Positions 57,320 through 64,000 of a DNA stretch of 64,000 nucleotides are shown here, piece by piece. The stretch's first letter is position 1. Each line of letters opens with the position of its first letter. The translations under genes were made by a program, and so were the position numbers. Source of the DNA: Atopsyche davidsoni. Taxonomy: Eukaryota; Arthropoda; Insecta; Trichoptera; Hydrobiosidae. Location of the stretch: positions 1,736,001-1,800,000 of the forward strand of contig JAILWY010000020.1 in assembly GCA_022113835.1 (NCBI GenBank), in the 5' to 3' direction. The notes beneath the pieces were generated by a model. That model had not been told where the DNA came from. It made no database searches and was given only the letters and a program-made list of their open reading frames with translations.

Positions 57320-57795
57320 TTTTTTTTATCATTTTCTAGTCCGTTTTGCGAAAAATCCATTGCACCAATCGAAAAAATTTAAATGCAAAAAGTTTGATAC
57401 ATTCCTTCTTTCGAATAAAATATATTTTTATATCTTATAAATTTACTATTAATATGATAAAAAAAAAAAATCCGATTGTAGGAATTTGGAGATTCATCTG
57501 GCCCATTTTACAAGAGTCCTAAACATTTAAAAGTTTTTTTTTTAATTGAAATTAAAAGATTAAATATAAACCATGTGCGCCATATTATTTAAAAAATTTA
57601 AAAAAAAAATATCATTAACAAACTTTGGTTTTGAAAAGTCGTCATTTTATCCAATTTTTCAACATCTTCAAGATTTTATTTTACCCTTAAAATGGGCGTT
57701 AATTAAATAATAAAAAATAGATAAATATAATTTATAGTTTTTTCTCTGTAAAAAAATCAACTTTCTATATAGCAAAATAAAGTGACAATTAAATT
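57320..57795 (-). repeat. Dispersed repeat family, copy 3 (inverted)
   Basis: The reverse complement of this stretch aligns in order with 40104-40570 across its length and with 14612-14935 over its last two thirds. Shared strings include GGATAAAATGACGACTTTTC, ATCTCCAAATTCCT, GTAAATTTATAAGATA and TTTTTCGCAAAACGGA. It ends about 15 bp before the mariner terminus at 57811. Confidence 0.8.
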
Positions 57796-57810
57796 AATCA
57801 AATGTCCAAC

Positions 57811-57989
57811 TAGGTGTGCCACAAGTTTCTGGTTTTTTTTTATCAATGAAAAGTGGATAATTTAAAAAAAAATACTATAATAAAAATAGTTTATTCAAAG
57901 TATCGTCCCTCGCTAGCTACACATTTTTGCCATGTCTCTGTCAGTACACGAATACCGTGACAATAAAATGACCGTCGGACCGAAACCAT
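57811..57989 (-). mobile_element. Mariner/Tc1-type 3' end with transposase C-terminal remnant
   Basis: A TA-bordered terminus TAGGTGTGCCACAAGTTTCT (57811) is followed on the minus-strand coding side by a frame ending LTETWQKCVASEGRYFE and a stop at 57891-57893. This closing motif is shared by mariner-like transposases (WQKCVAxxGxYFE). Only about 32 residues are open; upstream homology is frameshifted. The partner TIR was not found. Confidence 0.6.
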
Positions 57990-57999
57990 TCATCCCACC

Positions 58000-60900
58000 A
58001 ATTTTACACTTTTTGGCCAAGTGTAGCCCAGCCAATCCATAATATATTATAAAAAAAAAATTATTGCGTTTAATATGTAGTAAGCGCCATCTATATGTTA
58101 ATTTGTTGTAAAGGGATTTATTTAGTAAAAATCGACAATAATTTTCTAAAAATCTCTTTTTTTTAACTATAAATTCAGTTATGAACGCATCGTTATTATT
58201 TTTTTACTAAAAACAATCTATGCTGCAATGATTTTTTTTTTTTAATTTCACGGTAGTAAAATAGTTATTGTCTAATATAATTTGTTGTTAATAAAAAAAA
58301 AGAGTCATTTTTGCTTGTATATACCAATAAAAGAAGTCGTTCGATATCTACGATCGGTTTTAATGAAAATAACATTTATATAACAATTGTCTTGTGTATA
58401 GTATATTTTTTTCATAGAGGTTAATAAAACAGGACAGCAAGTCCAGTACAGAAAGCTTCAAAAGACATCTCTTCGGTAATTAGAACTTTGTGTTGTCTGT
58501 AGTCTTTATATTATGAGAAAACTTTTATTATAGCTAGTTGTAAATATAGAGCTTTTGTACGATTTATATTACTTTGTTTTCTGCAAATATCCGCCCACCA
58601 AAACTATATATTTTTTTTAAATTATTATTTTTTATATCATCAAATAAAAAAACAACTGCATTATTCATTAAGGATAAAAAGATTTACTTATAAAAAATAC
58701 TTGTTGTTCACAATTACCAATATAATGAAAAATAAATTGGTTTTTTTAAATTAACTGGTTAAAAAAGCAGACACGTTTAATAGCCCCAAATGTAACCGTT
58801 TAATCTAACTGCTTTTGCTGCTTTCGTCAACTGTTTTTCCTCAGCTCGACCGGTTTTTCAGGAAAAGATTTATGTATACTTTTTCATCTGGACCCATCGC
58901 GGAAATGAAAATATTAATCTCAATTTTCATAAACTTTCCGCAATCGTTGAGGACAGCTTTTAAAAACTAAATAAAACTGAAAACTTGAGATGTTCATCTT
59001 TTAAATTGACAACAAAAAAATCTTACCACTTTTTTTTATTTCTGAAGTTGGTAAATGCTACATATTTTTTGTGTCTACATAAAAGAGATTTTTTAGTTTG
59101 TTTCGTTTTAGGTGTATTTATAAATATTACTGCATTTTTAAATTATTTTTTGTTGCAAATAAAAATTATCTTCGGTGAACTCGTCTAAGAAAGAAATTTA
59201 TGTCTAAAATAATTATTAATTAAATTTTTTTTATTACAACAAAAATATTTATGGTATATTTCTAGTAATTTATTATCTCTTTATACTTGCCGCTCGTTTT
59301 TTATTCAATGTAAATAAACAATTATTTATTTACTTGATTTTTTAGAAATTTTATATTTCCAGGTAATTTTTTGTCACAAAAATACCGTTTTTTAACATTT
59401 ACAAAACGATAATATTTTTTCATCAGAAATCCACTTCGTGTTACAGCAGCCTGAAAATATTATCTCAAACCAACCCTTAAAAAATATATTCACTAATAAA
59501 AATAAAAAAAACGTTTTTCCACGTTTGGTAATAAACACTCAATTCGAGTTGTTTTTATTTTTAAAGGCAAGCCGTAAAAAGTGAAATAAAGAAAAGCGAG
59601 GAAATTTTCGGAATCATTCCGTCGATCAATCAAAAGTTTTCCCGCGGTTCTTCCCTTCGCACAAATATTTTCGTGTTTCTGTGTCTGAATTCTTTCGTGA
59701 CAATTCATCATTCCCCTATCGGCCCGTGATACCTTTTTAAAAAGCCTTTTAGCCGCTGTCTGAAAACTTAAAGGTGTGATACGAGTATATAACAGTTTAT
59801 GAAATCAATCGAATTGCATCTAGAAAAGCTATTTATGTGATTGAGCCATTTAGTTTTTTTTTTGTTATATTAATTTAAATTATTGAACTAACGCAGGTTT
59901 TATACACGTAAAGATTATTTTTTAAATTTTTTTTTAGTTTACTAATTTTAGATCCATATCTCAAATTGGATGAAATCCCAGATGTGGGTTTAAATCTAAA
60001 CGTAACATGAAAAAAAATCAAGGTTCTCTTTCGTCGTTTCATGCATGAATATACTACAAGTCAAATGCTGGAGTCGCCTTTGAAACCTTTTCTGACTACC
60101 CTTGCTTAGATCCTAGATTATCTTTTCAAATCAATTTAGATATTTCGGTTTGCTTTTGTAAAATAACGAGCAAACATCTTAAAGTTTCAATCGATTCGCA
60201 CAACTTTAAGCACCATTGATTCAAAACAAGTTGTTACACTTTAAATAACACAAAACTTACAGAATTCACACAAAGAAAGTCGTAAATATAAAAATAGGTG
60301 CTTTTAAAAAAAATGTGATTTATTACCGAGTCTTTTCACGTTCACGCTTTTTGCTGTTCAGTTTATTACTTGTTGCAAACATTTTTTTATCAACCCTTGG
60401 CAAGCTGTTAATTTTTGCTAAAATGTGAATACTTTGACGATAAAAAAACGAATGGATTCTTTGCGAGCAACTAGCCACAATGCCAACCACTATAGCTGAT
60501 AAAAATAATTTATGTTTTTTTTTTTTATAGAAAGCACTCGGTAGAAATTCAATACATACAACGGATTAAAAAAAATTCGTTTATAATTTTGACTGCGACC
60601 TGCTTCAACAGTCTAGAGGTCTAGACAAACACGAATAGCAGAATTTAATGTAAACATAACAAAAAATGATACTAATTATAAATATTTGTACCAGTGGATT
60701 GCGGTGTTTTTTTACACTCGGCAAGCCACGAAGTTCAATTGTATACAATTTTCATTATAATGATACACAAAGCACTTCTGATTTTATATTACCTGATAAT
60801 ACTATAAATTAGTTATTTGCTTTTTCCGCAGCGGATTGGAATAGTAAACAATACTTCGTATGAATAAAATATACAACATGAACAGCCGCCGAATAGGTGG

Positions 60901-62110
60901 GATATAACGATTTTTTTTTAAAGCGCTTTCACTTTTCTAGGTTTTTTTAAGACAATGTAAAGAAGCCTATGAATGGCAAAAGCGCTCACAAATAAAGCCT
61001 ATCTACATTTCTCACCCAAACGATTGCGTATTAGGTATATGTCGCTTTTTTGTCGCTTTTAATATTTAGAAATGTGAATGAACAATTATCAGGAACGAAT
61101 ATTATGTACAAATATTGCTTTGAAAGAGTGTATCATATTTATAAATGCCGTTATTAAAAAAACGAAAAATAATTTACTACTCGATAAAAAATACTTGTGT
61201 AATGTTTATAAAGGATGCTTATATAAATATGAAGAAATTTTATTAGCAACATATTTTCAGACTACACTTCACATAAGAACTTTATTAAAGTCGTTACTTG
61301 AGAGCTTTCTGTAAAGGGAAAGGCTTAAAACCCTCTTCCTGCTTTTGCTCTAACGCATTATACAAAGACCTGCCACCTGAACAAAACGTGTTGGGTTGTA
61401 TCAAAAAAAGTAAATTTGAGCTTGGTTAGAAAATACATATATATACCCACAGTTGGTATATATGTTTGATAATCCCCAAATACTAGAAAATTAATGAAAT
61501 TTTTCAAAATAATACTAATAATAAAATTCAAGTTCAGGTGGTCACTTAAAATTTTCAGTATTTAATTCAGTTTGTTCTTAAGCGTAGAATATAGATAAAT
61601 AACAAAGCAGGTGCGTCCGGGGCTACAGCTTCCTTGAAAGCCTTCGCAGAGCCTATTTCCGTGCAGCCTTGGCCCTGCTCGCCGTGGATTTTTAATATTA
61701 CATGGACCCCGTGATTTATGAACAGGCCAAAAAAGGCTGTGCGGCGTTATACCCTTAACAAGAGTTCAGTGTTCGGAAAGACAGGACGTTGTTTTATATG
61801 AATTTATGAAAACACAACGCGATTAACCTGTTCAACGTCCGAATAATACCTGTGCGATGCCAAATTGTTCATGTGGGCTCCGTGAGGTCCTGAATTCACA
61901 TCCGGTTTGATAAATGATACGAGAGTGTTAAAAAAGTGTGCCATATAAGTAGAAAAGTCTAAAACACATTTGTAATCACCCTGTAACTTTAATTTAAAAA
62001 ATGTACTCTTTCGTGCATCTGAAGTTGTGAAATACATTTATTACACTCCGCAATACTTGCGGCTGTAAGAAATATGCAAAAAATTAAAATCCATGTAACT
62101 TTTCCGAAGC
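58000..62110. other. 4.1-kb AT-rich stretch; one GC-richer island at 61600-61720
   Basis: No genes recognised. At 61570-61755 the minus strand is open for about 57 codons, including INHGVHVILKIHGEQGQGCT and AKAFKEAVAPDAPA, without ATG or a recognised family. It might be an exon or a conserved non-coding island. Confidence 0.3.
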
Positions 62111-62120
62111 AATTATAAGC

Positions 62121-62200
62121 GCCAGCTGGTGGGAAAGTTTGACCATCGCAAGTTCTGCGATGAATCCAAGATGGCGGACTCGCTGAATTAAATATGGCGG
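62121..62200. promoter_or_regulatory. Possible insulator/Polycomb-type motif cluster
   Basis: GCCAGCTGGTGG (62121-62132) matches the reverse-complement CTCF core pattern GCCMYCTRSTGG at 11 of 12 positions. Within 80 bp are two ATGGCGG motifs (62171 and 62194), the reverse complement of the Pho/YY1 core CCAT with GC flank. Motif matches alone are weak evidence and binding is unproven. Confidence 0.2.
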
Positions 62201-62209
62201 CCTCTTATA

Positions 62210-64000
62210 AATACGAATCGGGATATCAACAGATTGGTATATTTTCTGATACAGGGTTTGGCTTTTGTATTTTCGCTTCGATTTCGTCGTATCTTTAGAA
62301 AATGGGTCACTGCATGCCGTCCTTGGATTTTATCCACAAAATGCAGTGGCGTGCCGTTCATACAGGCAAAGATATATTGTATTTTCTCTATCAAAATAAA
62401 ATTCCACATAGCATAGCGCTTCTTTGAAAATGCGAAACAATTTAGCCAGGAATTTAATACTTAACAAAATATAATAGTACATATAAAATAATATAGTTAC
62501 CGAGTATACTTGAACTTTTTCAGCAAAAATTAATATCCAATCCACACTTTTGGTGCAATATACCTGTAAAGATAATGAAAATTATATTAGTATAAATATG
62601 TTTCAGAGATAGGTTAGGACACAGGTGTCGTCTTTACATATCGTTTTATTATACGGATCATAAATGGATCGGTAAAATTCAGCGAAACTAGTACTAAAAC
62701 ACTTCGCATTTGTTATTATTCAAAACGGCAATAAACAGGCTTAATAATAAATGACCCCACTAAGCGGAAGAAATTAGAAAACAGGCGTTTGTATTTTATA
62801 ATTATATGTATCAACGTAAAGTTATTTCTTTGTCGTGAGTAGATTTCAAACAATACACAAGGCATGCGATGGCGTCATTAGAATTTTGAACAAATGGAGA
62901 TTAAATATCACTTTATAAGTGTATAATTTGTCTAATGTGTTTCTGTCTTTTCTTATGTATTATCCCTCCGTACGAAAATATAAGTTTACGTTCATTAAAA
63001 ATATACTTGTCTAAAAATATATTAAAATACAAAGTGGTAATTTCACATTTCTGACACATGCGATAATTGACAAGTTTCCAGGAAAACCACGCCCGAAAAA
63101 AATATGTGAATTTCAGAGGGATATCCGGATTTACCTTGCTCGGTCCGGAGTCAGATTTAATCTCGGATTATAACTGCTTCTCAAAGACTGTGCGGAGATG
63201 CACTACGCTTGATTAGCCCCGGAGGCTCCGGTGGGGTCCCGAATTCTAAGCAAACCGCCCCTCAAAAGAAACTTAAATCAAAATTCACATATATGTGAAG
63301 ACGCTGAAAACGCAGAGAAATTCCACCGCCCTTAATTTACAGACCGCAATAAAAAAAATTAAATTCGTGGCGCGTTTTATTGATTTAGACCATAGGTTCC
63401 CACACTATTTTGTCCCGTTGACGCCTTGTCGAGTTTTCCTGTTTTTCGTAGACCTCCCTGCCTTGCTAATATTGAATTTTTACATTTGACCGGATTTTTT
63501 GTCCGTTATATCTGAAATACGTTAAACAGGAGTCCATTATATCGAAGTTTATAAATTAATAATACACAAAATGCAAATATAGTACCGTCCACTAAAAAAA
63601 TCAATACTTTTAACGGGAGGGATGGGTCTGATGCTTTGATAGCAAATTTTAAATATTTGGCTTCAAATAAGTCAGGTTTAACTTTAAATCTCCTCGCCCA
63701 GTGATTTCCAATCTATGTATATTTTTTTAAGAAGAATGGTAACCGCACTGAAACCCCTTTCCACGGGGAATTAAGATGGAAAAGCTATCAAAAACCTTCT
63801 TGCGATAGTCCATAATGCAGGACAAATAGCAGGTATGTGTCGTTGAAGCCATAATTGCTGATATCCCTTTCTAAACTGCACCTTCAGTTCTTCTTGTAGT
63901 ATCACTTCCGATTCTTCAATGTAACCATATGGATTGATAATCCACTGTGGTGATGACCTGCTTAAATGGGATCCACTCTCGTAGACCCCCATTTACAGTT
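62210..64000. other. AT-rich sequence to the window end
   Basis: CAGTGGCGTGCCG at 62344-62356 resembles the hAT MITE terminus seen at 31366, but no partner end fits. A small GC-rich patch lies at 63208-63240. The minus-strand frame at 63771-63992 has no recognised domain. Confidence 0.3.

Noticed and set aside
1..64000. CRISPR arrays, bacterial operons, telomeric TTAGG arrays, complete rRNA or functional tRNA genes
   Set aside because: None seen; regular repeats here are satellites without spacers, and tRNA-like folds belong to SINE-like repeats.

Overview
The window is an AT-rich, intron-bearing nuclear fragment from an animal, most likely an insect. The evidence is an arthropod-type ribosomal protein L7A (eL8) gene with six GT-AG introns, many mariner and hAT relics, tRNA-derived SINE-like repeats, satellites, and no operons or bacterial signals. 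I cannot name the species. Most of the sequence is gene-poor and repeat-rich, and most of the short open frames in it are chance.

Two protein-coding loci are convincing, both on the minus strand. (1) RpL7A, 22599-26648, has seven coding exons, a 268-residue product, a pyrimidine-rich start region and a poly(A) signal. Three of its introns carry box C/D snoRNAs. Two are U36-type, with a 15-nt match to the conserved 18S rRNA stretch GTTAAAAAGCTCGTA. One is U24-like, with a perfect 8-bp terminal stem. (2) The last two exons of an unrecognised coiled-coil protein gene lie at 34737-36822; its 5' part is not found and is probably further right.

Layout. 1-1.2 kb: a duplicated element with long palindromes. 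1.3 kb: hAT-like termini. 4.2-5.35 kb: a seven-copy satellite. 7.5-8.0 kb: a mariner deletion derivative. 10.0-10.25 kb: a large inverted repeat enclosing a hammerhead-like hairpin. 11.8-13.1 kb: hAT relics. 14.6-16.3 kb: a dispersed repeat followed directly by a 33-copy, about 41-bp minisatellite. 17.4-18.2 kb: hAT ends and a small palindromic tandem repeat. 22.6-26.75 kb: RpL7A. 31.3-31.9 kb: a hAT MITE nested in a mariner MITE. 33.3 kb: a second hammerhead-like copy. 34.7-36.8 kb: the coiled-coil gene. 39-40.6 kb: a TA microsatellite, hAT relics and the second dispersed repeat copy. 42.5 and 48.2 kb: two SINE copies. 51.7-52.6 kb: a GC-rich 10-bp minisatellite next to a mariner derivative. 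54.3 kb: the hammerhead-like copy with the best-preserved core. 56.9-58.0 kb: a hAT end, the third dispersed repeat copy and a mariner 3' end. The rest is AT-rich sequence with a few unexplained GC-richer islands.

No complete new system is evident. The items most worth checking are the intronic snoRNA set, the hammerhead-ribozyme-like repeat family, the nested MITE pair and the two unusual minisatellites.
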